DNA of 64,000 bases, from assembly GCA_039105265.1 (NCBI GenBank), contig JAPFFF010000023.1, positions 2,348,584 to 2,412,583 of the forward strand, given 5' to 3'. Made by a program: the position numbers and the translations under genes. Every line of letters begins with the position of its first letter. Position 1 is the stretch's first letter. This stretch comes from Tritrichomonas musculus. Its lineage: Eukaryota; Parabasalia; Tritrichomonadida; Tritrichomonadidae. The notes under the pieces were generated by a model. That model saw only the letters and a program-made list of their open reading frames with translations, searched no databases and was not told the origin of the DNA. Below are positions 1 to 9,620 of this stretch, piece after piece.

Positions 1-261
1 AAAATCATTATAACAATACGAAAATTAATTCAAAAAGTTATTTTTATTGAAAAAAAATGAGATATTTCAAAGATGTGAATTCTTTTTTGAATTGCTTAAT
101 TAAAAGTGGTTTTTTCCTGAAAAGTTAAGTGACAGAGGTCTCTTCTGCAATTTTAGACGGAAGTTTATAAATATGGGTATTATTCAATTTTTTTGCTTTC
201 TCACAAATATGGTCAAATACTATTTCACCTTGATAGGGAATAAGTAAAAAAACAAATAAAT

Positions 262-3200
262 ATGACTAATCCTTATATTTCTAAGAAAATTTTAACATTC
301 GACCAAATAGGAGTCAGTTGTCAAGGTTCTTTTCTTGAAAACACATCTCTTACTCAAGACAAATACCTTTTTATTCGTTCCCTTTCACCAGAAAAAGACT
401 TTAAAACAGTAATTATAGATTTTCAAAATAACGATGTCATAAAAAATGTGATGAATCCTGATATAGCAGTTATGAATCCAACTCGTTGCATTATTGCTGG
501 ATACAAAAATTATCAATTCAAATCAGAAATATTAATTATTAATGTACCAGATTTTTTAACAATTAATAAATTTACTTTACTAAATCTTCAATTCGCAAAA
601 TACATGAAATGGATTGATGGATATACACTCTCTTTTATAACTGATGATTCAGTTTTTCATTGGTTTCCATTTTTACCAAATTCAAAACCATTTTTAGTTT
701 TTAAATTACACTCACAAATTAAACCAAACAGTATAATAAATTATTCAATTTCTCACGATAAAGAATGGTGTGCTGTTACAAGCAAAAATTGGAAAGTTCA
801 GCTTTATTCTTGTTTGAGTAAAAAATCAAAAATTTTTGATTCAAATTCAGCTGCATTTATAAAAGATGGTTTATCAACGAAATTTGCATATATATTAAAA
901 AATGATAATCCATTCGAAAATTCAGTTACTTTACATATAAGTCAACTTAATTCATCATCTGATGACCTTTCTTTAGAAAATAAGTCGGTTAGACTTCCAG
1001 GTTTAGATCCATTAGATTTATCTCAATTTGATTATGAAATTATTATTATTTCACCTCATTTTAGCACTATATTTGTTCTGAATCAGTTTGGTGTTTTATA
1101 CTGTGTTGAAATTGAAACATTATTTGTGTATATTAGTAAAGAAAAAACATTTAGTCGGCCTGTCCATGCAGCACTAACAAATGATGGAAATGTTATTACT
1201 CTTACAGACCATGGAGAAGTAATAAAATATATTTTAGATGAAGATAAAATTGTTGATTATATTTCAAAAGGAAATAAAAAAGCAGCAAATTTTGTTGCTA
1301 ATGCAATAAAAAGCAAAAATTTGATTAAATTTGATCAAATGTTACAAATCGGAAACTTTTCTGAAGCTGCTCGATTTGCTGTTAATTCCGCTGAAGATCC
1401 AATTCGTAATCAAGAAACAATTGAAAGAATTCGTAATATTCCTAATATAACCGGAGAACCAATACCACCACTTATTCAATACTTCGATTCAATTCTTAAA
1501 ATTTCAAGATTAAATGAAATTGAATCAATTGAATTTTGTAAGATTTTGATTTCACAAAATAACATGAATTTGATTGAAAGTTTGATGAAAGAAGACAAAT
1601 TTACATATACTGAGAAACTTGGTGATCTTTTTATAAACAACAAAAAAATTGCTCTATCGATTTATCAAAGTGTTAATATTCCATTCAAAATTGTAGTTCT
1701 ATATGTTGAATTAGAAATGTATAATAAAATACAAACTTATTGTCAATGGTTTTCTTATAAACCAGATTGGATCCAAGTTGTAACATTTGTAGCTTACCAA
1801 GATCCAGACAAAATCATGTCACTTGTTACTTATATTGCTAACAAAGGCTATCCACTAACTGATCCACAAAAACTTGCACGAGTTCTTGTTCAACTCAATC
1901 TTAAAAAGCAAGCAGCGTCATTCCTCACTGATGTTTTAACGACGGATAAAGAAGATGATTCAATACTTCAGACATGTCTTTTGGAAATATATCTAGAAAT
2001 TTCACCTAATTTAGCTAAAGATCTATTCACACGCAATTGTTTCTCATATTATGATTATAAACGTATATCTTCCATCTGTATTGAAAAACAATCACAAGAA
2101 ATTTGGTCATCTGTTATTTTACCAAATAATAAAAATTCGAAGCATGTGGTTGATGCTATCATTTCGATAATTTGTGATTATCCAGACCAAATTTTTCAAA
2201 CTGTTAAATTTTTCATTGACGCTCAAATTCCATCATATCTTTTAAATATTGTAGAAAAAACGGTATTCGAATTTCCGCCATTTCAGCACAATACATCACT
2301 CCAAAATTTGCTGATTTGTACTGCAATTAAATCTGAAAGAGAGCGTGTTATGAAATATGTTACACAATTTAATGATTACACATCTGATAAAATATCTCAA
2401 TTGCTTATTGAATCTAATCTTTTCGATGAAGCAATCGCTGTATATAAAAAGTTTGGTCAAAATATAGAAGCTGTACAAATAATGATTAATAATAAAAATG
2501 ATATAAAACAAGCAGCTGATTTTGCTCGAATTTGTGACGATCCAAATATTTGGGATTTAGTTAATAAAGCACAAAAAAACAGTAATACTAAAACTCCATC
2601 AGTTGTAGGTCCATTGAAAATTCATGATCCACAAAAAATCGAGCAAAACATTCTTCAATATTTCATTGATATTGTTGAAAACAAAAAATTGAATGATGGT
2701 CAATTACTTGACATTTTCAAATCCACTATTATTGAAAATAAGCTCAAACTTATTGAAAAGTGGAATGTATCAAACTCAAAGCCACAAGATCTTTCTGACT
2801 CTCAAAATTCTTTTAAAATCCTTGATATAAATGATATTCAAAATTTGATCAAAATCGAGTCGATAGGTCGAGGCGCCACATCTGAAGTATTCAAAATTTC
2901 GAATGGTCAATTTTTGGCCATGAAAGTTCTTTCTCTTGAAGATGATGAAGAAAGTTCAGAATCGTCTTCTTTTGCTAAAATGAAAAGATTAATTCAAGAA
3001 TACGAGTTATTAAGCATGCTCAATCATCCAAACATTATTAAGACGTTTGGAGTTTTTTTGGGCGATGAATCAAATCCACCTTCTATCATTATAGAATATT
3101 GTCCGACAAATTTGAAGAAAAATGTGAAAAAATTGACTAATGTTGAACGTGTTGTTATCATTTATCAAATAAGTAAAGCAATGAAAAAAGTTCATTCGAT

Positions 3201-3675
3201 GAACATTATTCATCGTGATTTAAAGCCTGAAAATATTTTGCTTGACGATCAAAATCAAGTAAAGCTTAGTGACTTTGGTTTATCGAAATTAATGGATTCA
3301 CAAACACAGTCGCAAACTCAAATGAGTTTTGTTGGAACGATGAATTTCATTGCACCTGAAATCCTTCTTCAAAATGAAAAATATGATTCGAAAGTTGATG
3401 TTTTTTCTTTCGGAGTTATTGTTTATTTCATTTTGTCAAATGGAAAATTACCAGCAATGAAGATGCTTGATATATCAAAGGGAATAAAAGCAGAGATTCC
3501 AACAAATATCAATGATTTTTCACGTAAATTGATTTCAAAATGTTGGAATTTTAATCCATTTGAACGTCCATCATTCGATGATATTTGTAATGAAATTATT
3601 AAAAACAAATTTCAATTGATTAACGGAATAGATGAAAATGATCCACTCATACAAATACAAATGCAAACAAAATAA
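262..3675 (+). CDS. Clathrin-heavy-chain-like protein fused to a C-terminal protein kinase
   Basis: Protein of 1137 residues. Residues 1-330 read as the clathrin terminal-domain propeller (YMKWIDGYTLSFITDDSVFHW resembles the clathrin KWISLNTVALVTDTAVYHW segment). Residues 340-600 follow the ankle and distal leg closely (SEAARFAVN, IPPLIQYFDSIL, KEDKFTYTEKLGDL). Residues 610-772 match a later leg segment (IWSSVILPN, LQNLLICTAIKSERERVM, PNIWDLVNKAQ). Compared with a usual heavy chain of about 1675 residues, roughly 250-330 middle residues are missing, and so are the light-chain-binding and trimerisation hub. Instead, residues 862-1117 form a complete kinase: glycine loop GRGATSEV, Lys888 in AMKVL, HRDLKPEN (Asp986), DFG (1004-1006), APE. 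Known: clathrin needs the hub to make triskelia. Inference: this protein could bind clathrin-box adaptors and phosphorylate coat components without assembling normally. ATG at 262 gives the full propeller. The clathrin identity is strong; the function is inferred. Confidence 0.88.
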   Translation: MTNPYISKKILTFDQIGVSCQGSFLENTSLTQDKYLFIRSLSPEKDFKTVIIDFQNNDVIKNVMNPDIAVMNPTRCIIAGYKNYQFKSEILIINVPDFLTINKFTLLNLQFAKYMKWIDGYTLSFITDDSVFHWFPFLPNSKPFLVFKLHSQIKPNSIINYSISHDKEWCAVTSKNWKVQLYSCLSKKSKIFDSNSAAFIKDGLSTKFAYILKNDNPFENSVTLHISQLNSSSDDLSLENKSVRLPGLDPLDLSQFDYEIIIISPHFSTIFVLNQFGVLYCVEIETLFVYISKEKTFSRPVHAALTNDGNVITLTDHGEVIKYILDEDKIVDYISKGNKKAANFVANAIKSKNLIKFDQMLQIGNFSEAARFAVNSAEDPIRNQETIERIRNIPNITGEPIPPLIQYFDSILKISRLNEIESIEFCKILISQNNMNLIESLMKEDKFTYTEKLGDLFINNKKIALSIYQSVNIPFKIVVLYVELEMYNKIQTYCQWFSYKPDWIQVVTFVAYQDPDKIMSLVTYIANKGYPLTDPQKLARVLVQLNLKKQAASFLTDVLTTDKEDDSILQTCLLEIYLEISPNLAKDLFTRNCFSYYDYKRISSICIEKQSQEIWSSVILPNNKNSKHVVDAIISIICDYPDQIFQTVKFFIDAQIPSYLLNIVEKTVFEFPPFQHNTSLQNLLICTAIKSERERVMKYVTQFNDYTSDKISQLLIESNLFDEAIAVYKKFGQNIEAVQIMINNKNDIKQAADFARICDDPNIWDLVNKAQKNSNTKTPSVVGPLKIHDPQKIEQNILQYFIDIVENKKLNDGQLLDIFKSTIIENKLKLIEKWNVSNSKPQDLSDSQNSFKILDINDIQNLIKIESIGRGATSEVFKISNGQFLAMKVLSLEDDEESSESSSFAKMKRLIQEYELLSMLNHPNIIKTFGVFLGDESNPPSIIIEYCPTNLKKNVKKLTNVERVVIIYQISKAMKKVHSMNIIHRDLKPENILLDDQNQVKLSDFGLSKLMDSQTQSQTQMSFVGTMNFIAPEILLQNEKYDSKVDVFSFGVIVYFILSNGKLPAMKMLDISKGIKAEIPTNINDFSRKLISKCWNFNPFERPSFDDICNEIIKNKFQLINGIDENDPLIQIQMQTK

Positions 3676-4041
3676 AAGTCCATTACCAATTTTGTTGATG
3701 AAAGATGAAAAAATGATTTTTAGCTTTTAGCTCGTGGATTAATTAAAAATCTACAATTATCTCAAAAGATTTGATATTAAAAAAACCCTAATAAAACAAT
3801 CAATAGAAAAATTAATTTTGAATTATTATTTTATTAATAGAAATTAATTTAATTTTAAATTAGCAAAATATGTTATACTTTAATACATTATTTAAAATCA
3901 GCTTTGAAATCCTTCATAAAATTTCTCATTTATGTTCATTGACAAATTTTCATTGATATTAGACGAAAATTGACAAGACATTTCTTTTAAGTTGATTATT
4001 TCTGTATTTATGTAAACATAGTCAGCATCTCTATAATATTT
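3676..4041. other. Intergenic, AT-rich
   Basis: Nothing coding seen. It separates the clathrin-kinase gene from a Sel1 pseudogene on the other strand, so the two are convergent. The stop codon of the clathrin-kinase gene lies in TAAAA, compatible with a trichomonad-type UAAA polyadenylation signal overlapping the stop. Confidence 0.5.
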
Positions 4042-4993
4042 TTACAATTTTTCAGTATCTGGTGAATTCAAAAACAAGCTTTGCAATTTATAATACGTTC
4101 CAAATTTTTCACGAATGAAAGTTGCTACACTTTTTGTATTGATATTATGTTTTATTAATTCATCATCAATAATTTTTAGATTTATAAGTCCGTTATCTTT
4201 AATCAATATTAAAAAGAATAGATTTAATGATGGCAGAAATTTTAGAGAAGATTTAATTAAATATTTGATCGACTCATTATGATCTTTACCTGGTTGTTCT
4301 TCTTCATCAAATAATAAATTAGCCAAATTAAACATTGATAAATAATCGTTTTTTTTTTTTTTTTATTTTTTTTTTTTTTGATAAATGGCTTCCTTGAAAT
4401 ACTCTTTTGCCAGGAAAACATTTTTATTAATATCAACTCCATTTTTATAAATTACTCCGAGATTATTCTTTGCGAATTGATTATTAAAATTTACTTTTTG
4501 AATATCCCGTTTAACATATTTTCCTTCAAAATAAATATCACCAAGAAGCAATTGAGCTGCTCTAAATTCTTCTTTTGCTGATAATTCCAAATACAGCTGC
4601 TTTGGAAAAGTAAAACAATGCTTTATTCATATCTTGTGAGATAAATTTACTTTTATAGTAGATGAATCCAAGATTATTTTGCGCCACTGGAGATCCTTTA
4701 TTAGCAGCTAAATATTGATACAAGAAATGAATGCAATTGTCGTTAATCGGTCTGTTATTGGCGAGGTGTGAAATCGTTCAATCCAATGACATGCTTCTCG
4801 ACATTCTTGTATCCACATTGGTAATTTGATAATACTATCATTAATCGATTCTTCTGATGCAATCGAATAGTGATTATTGTCCACTTTTAAACGTAGTCCG
4901 AAAAGTATTTTTTGAAAATTTCAATAAGCTCATATAAAAAGTTCGTATTTTTTTAAAAAATTTATGATTTTTTCCTTACCTTTTTTATTCATA
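4042..4993 (-). pseudogene. Broken Sel1-repeat protein gene
   Basis: Sel1-type repeats can be read in several frames on the minus strand: AQNNLGFIYYKSKFI and NKALFYFSKAA near 4600-4700, then AAQLLLGDIYFEGKYV, AKNNLGVIYKNG and AKEYFKEAI (4380-4590), and a C-terminal part FNLANLLFDEEEQPG at 4042-4335. An ATG followed by NKKGKEKIINFLKKYE near 4993 may be the original start. Two adjoining T tracts (4349-4379) interrupt the repeat region and there are frame changes and stops. In this lineage such repeats often sit behind a kinase domain, but none is visible here. No function is expected from this copy. Confidence 0.7.
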
Positions 4994-5017
4994 TTTTTCG
5001 GTCTGTTATTGGCGAGG
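4748..5017. repeat. 19-bp direct repeat, copies at 4748-4766 and 4999-5017
   Basis: The 19-mer CGGTCTGTTATTGGCGAGG occurs twice, identical, about 250 bp apart. It is GC-rich against a very AT-rich background. The first copy lies inside the Sel1 pseudogene and the second just upstream of its probable start. It may be a local duplication or a recombination scar. Confidence 0.7.
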
Positions 5018-5149
5018 ATGATTGATCGTTTTTAATTCAATTTTTGAATTATATTTTGGTTGATAATCGACATGGTTAAATATTAAACCATCTTAAACGG
5101 TTATCCTGGAATAAAATAAACATCCTGGAAATAAATAACAAACGTTAAT

Positions 5150-5151
<2 letters not shown>

Positions 5152-5199
<48 letters not shown>
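5152..5199. repeat. Homopolymer T tract, 48 nt
   Basis: Uninterrupted run of 48 T between a Sel1 pseudogene and a transposase remnant. No flanking duplication that would mark an insertion was found. Confidence 0.95.
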
Positions 5200-5559
5200 C
5201 CATTTATTATTGATCTAGAAGCTTTTTTCAATTTATTTTCAATTCATAAAAATATTTTATTCTATTCAATTTTTTCAATATCCATTCAATAAATTTCATA
5301 AACCTCATTCAAATAATACTCCATGTTTATCATTAGTTATCAATATATATTATTATATAAGCTAAGGATGTCAAATTCAAAATCAGCATGATAATAAGCC
5401 CAATTTGGAGGAGGATCTTTTAAGAAAGGTTTATTTATTTGGATTTTATTTTTCTTTAATTGTCTATTTTTCATTACAAGAGTTAAAATAATTAAACTTT
5501 CTTTAAAATTTGAACTTGTTTGACTCGGGTTCAATGACCATTTTAATTTTACCCGCCAA

Positions 5560-5867
5560 TTTTCCTGTAAACTACAAAGCTTTTATGCATAAAAAGATGA
5601 GTATATATGGTTCAAGATTTCAGCAGGAACAGCTGACCATTCAATTATTTAAATAATTGATCGGCATCATCAAAATTCTGGCCTGCGACAGTTTCTTTAT
5701 ATATATCCAGTCTTTTTCAATTGGTAATAAGTCTGGAGAGTAGGCAGGGGGGATTAAGTAATGAGGCACGTTTTGCAATGCATAAAACATTGATTCATAG
5801 GCAGAATGTGGCGTCGCCAGGTCCTGCTGCCACATCGATTGGTTGCCAAATATACTTATTAAATTTA

Positions 5868-5901
<34 letters not shown>

Positions 5902-6090
5902 GCTTCTTGATAAGTAGCTTTGTTTACATTTTCAGAAAATTTAATAAATTGTGTTCTGTATCCACAGGAGCCAATCCCACCACAGACCATTATAGATGTT
6001 TCCTTTTTATCTTTTTCATTAAAAGATTGGGTTTGGTAAAGGCCTCTTTTTCTCCATATTCCTCTGTTATTAAGATTCACAAAGATATTA
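5560..6090 (-). mobile_element. Tc1-type (DD34E) DNA transposase remnant
   Basis: Minus-strand fragments carry the second half of a Tc1/mariner-superfamily transposase. The MVCGGIGSCGYRTQFIKF block with VNKATYQEAL matches the region before the second catalytic residue. QQDLATPHSA holds the second catalytic Asp and AYSPDLLPIEKDW the third acidic residue. Thirty-four residues separate that Asp and Glu, so the triad type is DD34E, as in Tc1 elements. The two parts are separated by a 28-nt poly-A/T tract (5870-5897) and a frame change, and the N-terminal DNA-binding half was not recognised. Terminal inverted repeats were not found. An inactive DNA-transposon relic. Confidence 0.8.
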
Positions 6091-6199
6091 GATCACTATT
6101 GAACGCAACTGGCCATTATCATATGCCAGAAATATTTAAAATGGAAGAACTACCAGCATACATGAATTGGTATTCCAATAGAAACAAAATTGAGTTAAC

Positions 6200-7843
6200 A
6201 TGAAATAATAATAGTAAAAATGAAAGAAGTTGCATTAAAGAATTGTTGGCTCTATTAATACACTCTTGTATTTGTTCTATATTTTGTATTATGTTATATT
6301 TCCTTTTCTTCTCCCTCTTTCTGATAATTATATTTTTCGCTTTATTCTTCCTTGTATCCTAACAGATCTATATTGTGGGGAATTAAATCATCTTGAATCT
6401 TACAATTTTTTTTCTCCTGAGAATCAAGAAAAATACTTATTTATTGTTTTATGTACTCATACAAAAAAAATATTAAAAAGCTTTTCTAATAAATTGCCTA
6501 ATAAAAATTAAATCAAGTGATGAATTGGACTTTGGCGAGCCCCATGCATCTATCATTTATTAAATAAAATATTTGGAAAATTTGTTAAAAGGAAAAATAA
6601 AGAGCTTGCTCAATTTTCAACAATTGTTGTATTTTTAGAAAAATAAGTAGTGATGTTTGTTCAGGACTAGGACCAGTTAGAAATTCAAAGTTAAGACCAG
6701 ATAGAAATTTAAATTCATATTACTTAGCATTTTTTTTAATAATAATAAAAAATAGTTTGGTTTTTGAGAATATCGATGGCCCTATACCAATCCAAATATC
6801 AGTAAAAAATGTATGCTTAGACAACAACCATTTATTGACACCTCAAAGATTTTCTTATAAAGTGCTACTAGAAGGTATATTACACACTGTTCAAATAATG
6901 CTAAAAAGGGGCAAATGATCAGAAAGAATCTATATAATAAAGGCCTTATGCCTAATTCAACCTTACAAATAAGGTTATTAGATTCCGAAAAACCAAACTC
7001 AAGTAATATTTCAGAATAAATCAATTGATTACTTAGAAGAACACGGCTGCTTTTATAAACCTTTTGAACAAGAACAATAGATGTGGAAGCATTTTATATG
7101 CATGCATTTTTACAGAAGAAGTAATAATATGGCTCATAGAAACACTATTAAAAAAGCTAATATCTAAACAATAATTACAGTCAAAGATGATGTTTTTATC
7201 TTAGCATCAAAAATTTTTTTTGATGAAGAGGATACTGAAATGGATTAACCAGTAAAACATATCTTATACACTCTACATAAAACTAGAAATTTTATCAAAA
7301 AAAAAAAAAAAAAAAAAAAAAAATTCTTTAGTTTTTTTTTTATTTTTTATTTTTCCCCTATAATAATAAAATTAAAAAAATATGACTACTATCATCATAT
7401 TAAAAAGCTGATGGGAAGAAAACTAGAATTATTTTATAATATTTGGCTTTAGAATATTCTAGATATAACTTGTTGTTAAATATATTTTTAGAATTAATAA
7501 TGATTCACCTCTATTTGAGGTACACCATTCTTTTGAAAAATAAAAGTAATATCGATTTGGTTTGTTTGGATCTTTTTCACCACCTTTTAAGAAGTAAGCA
7601 TATTTAATGGGTATCAGTGTTTGTTCTTTAGCCTTATTTTGCATTAGCCTACAGTATTACCACTGAAGTGAATTATGAAAATAAAACTATGCTTCATTAT
7701 ATCCCTATACTAATAATTGGTATACTAATAATAATTATCTGGTTTTTAAGACAATTGAATATATTGTATTCTGCCCTTTTAATTTTTTTTTTTTTTTCAA
7801 AAAGTATAGATCATGATATGTGATATGAAATGATGCATTATAC
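6200..7843. other. Unassigned, decayed-looking region
   Basis: No convincing gene. Short open segments exist on both strands (for example minus-strand 7459-7644, containing LKGGEKDPNKPNRYY, and plus-strand 6640-7260), but they are interrupted every few dozen codons and match no family I recognise. A 27-nt A run lies at 7297-7323. The pattern suggests relic coding DNA, possibly transposon-derived. Confidence 0.4.
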
Positions 7844-8902
7844 ATGGATAATAAAAGTTATTTAAAATTAAGCGAGTCAAGTATTAGAAAAGTTCCTCTT
7901 TGCACTTATGATGAATTTATTTTTATTGTCAATGGTAAAGAGTTCAAAACCAGCCGCATTATTTCTGATCTTTTATCTCCCAAAATCTGCAAACTTCATT
8001 TAAACGATCCAACGATAAGTCAATATATAATCAACACAAAACATCAAGGTGATTTTTCACAAATTCTTAGGCTTGTAAATTTCGAGAGACAAGATTTTTC
8101 ATATGATGATATCCATTTCATAAAAGAAATCCTCGAAAACCTTAACAATGAATCAATAATATATCAAAAAGCTCCCATTAAAATTACCACTCAAAACATA
8201 TTTGACTTGCTTTCGAAACACCAAAAAATCCCTGATTTTTTTAGTGAACAAATAGACGATGAAATTGACTTCCTATCGTCGCATTTTGATGAACTTTTTG
8301 AATACTCAGAGCAATATCAAAAATTACAATTATTGAATCTTGACATAATTGAAAGAATAATCAATAATCCCAAACTTAGACTCGTCGATGAGGACCAACT
8401 TTTGGCGGTTATAAATTATCTTTATTCAATTGATTCAACTTTTTCAATACTTTACGAATATGTTGAATTTAAAACGGCCAGTGCAAATTCAATGAAAGAG
8501 TTCATCAATGTTTTCGACATCAATGACATCAATGCTTCGACTTGGAAGTCGCTTTCGAAGAGGCTTGAAAAAGAAGTGAAAGAGAGAAAAAGTGCCACGA
8601 ATCACTATTTGAAACTGTTGCAAAAAGAAAGTCCATCAAATGAACAATCTAACGTGAAGCATCCGTCTGTTGATCCCTTCTCTATTTTTGAAAACCAGCG
8701 ATCAGATGATGATCCGTTTGCTGTTCGAGACCTTCATGAAAACGATCCTTTTAATGATGGAATGCAAAATGTCGATGATCCTTTCGCTGATGGGATGCAC
8801 AATGAAAACGATCCTTTCGCTGATTCGAGTGCTTCTTCAGATGATCCTTTTGCCGCGATTATGAATCATCCAAACGATCCATTTTCAATATCTGCAATGT
8901 AG
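7844..8902 (+). CDS. BTB-like protein with a C-terminal array of seven DPF motifs
   Basis: 352 residues. Residues 1-260 are closely related to the first 260 residues of the protein at 49231-50538: FIVNGKEFKTSRIISDLLSPKI, then a helical region with DEEIDFLSSHF-like and ERIINNPKLRLVDEDQLL blocks. This looks like the trichomonad BTB/BACK-like N-terminal unit that usually carries a C-terminal F5/8C domain. Here that domain is absent. Residues about 273-350 instead hold seven DPF tripeptides (DPFS, DPFA, DPFN, DPFA, DPFA, DPFA, DPFS) in an acidic, low-complexity tail. Known: clustered DPF motifs, as in Eps15, bind the AP-2 alpha appendage. Inference: an endocytic adaptor or accessory protein. Its nearest intact neighbour upstream is the clathrin-kinase gene on the same strand. 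The ATG at 7844 begins the conserved region. Confidence 0.8.
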   Translation: MDNKSYLKLSESSIRKVPLCTYDEFIFIVNGKEFKTSRIISDLLSPKICKLHLNDPTISQYIINTKHQGDFSQILRLVNFERQDFSYDDIHFIKEILENLNNESIIYQKAPIKITTQNIFDLLSKHQKIPDFFSEQIDDEIDFLSSHFDELFEYSEQYQKLQLLNLDIIERIINNPKLRLVDEDQLLAVINYLYSIDSTFSILYEYVEFKTASANSMKEFINVFDINDINASTWKSLSKRLEKEVKERKSATNHYLKLLQKESPSNEQSNVKHPSVDPFSIFENQRSDDDPFAVRDLHENDPFNDGMQNVDDPFADGMHNENDPFADSSASSDDPFAAIMNHPNDPFSISAM

Positions 8903-8991
8903 AGTAATAAATATTTTTATTTTAAAGCATTTTGTTAATTTTTCATTATAAGGTACCTTAACATTTGAATTCTCACGTTAAGATATGTTAT

Positions 8992-9037
<46 letters not shown>

Positions 9038-9620
9038 ATGTTTTTCTGGTTAATTACAAAGCGAGTGTCTTTTTAATATAAAATTTGATGTATGAGAATA
9101 AATGAACTTCCTTTCGAATTTTTAATATTGAATAAAAATATCAATCATTAAATTCATCTGAATAAATTATTGAAAGAAGAGTTTGTCATCCGAACGTTCT
9201 CATTATTAAAAAATTATGAATGTATTACCAAGTTCACTAATCAATCTTCTGACTAAAATATGTTATCAAATTGAGAGAAAATATTAAACATTTGAAAAAT
9301 TGTGAAAAAATGTTTTTGTCATTTATTAAAAAAAATTTATTATCATTCGTTTATTAACCATCCATAGTCAAGATACATTCAACAATTCATTGGGATGACG
9401 AAAGCATAGAGCTCAAAAGAGATCATATTGAAGATATCAACATTTGAGCTTTTTCAATACATCATTTCTGATAGACATGTAACTTTTGATCCTCCAAAAG
9501 ATATTTATATTCATTTTTATCTAGAAAAAGGTTAAGAATTGAAAACAGAACTTTTTCAAAAACTTTATGTGATGGAAGAAACTTTACAAGAAGAAGAAAA
9601 AACCGTTATCGCAAGAGAAA
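8903..9620. other. Intergenic with a 43-nt T tract
   Basis: A run of 43 T occupies 8994-9036. Around 9370-9610 short in-frame pieces such as VTFDPPKDIYIHFYLEKG can be read on the plus strand, too broken and short to assign. Nothing else seen. Confidence 0.5.

Noticed and set aside
6980-7260. Possible histone-fold (H3-like) relic, from AHRNTIKKANI and ITVKDDVFILASKIF
   Set aside because: Only two short blocks in broken frames resemble it and the preceding helix does not fit; too weak to report as a gene.
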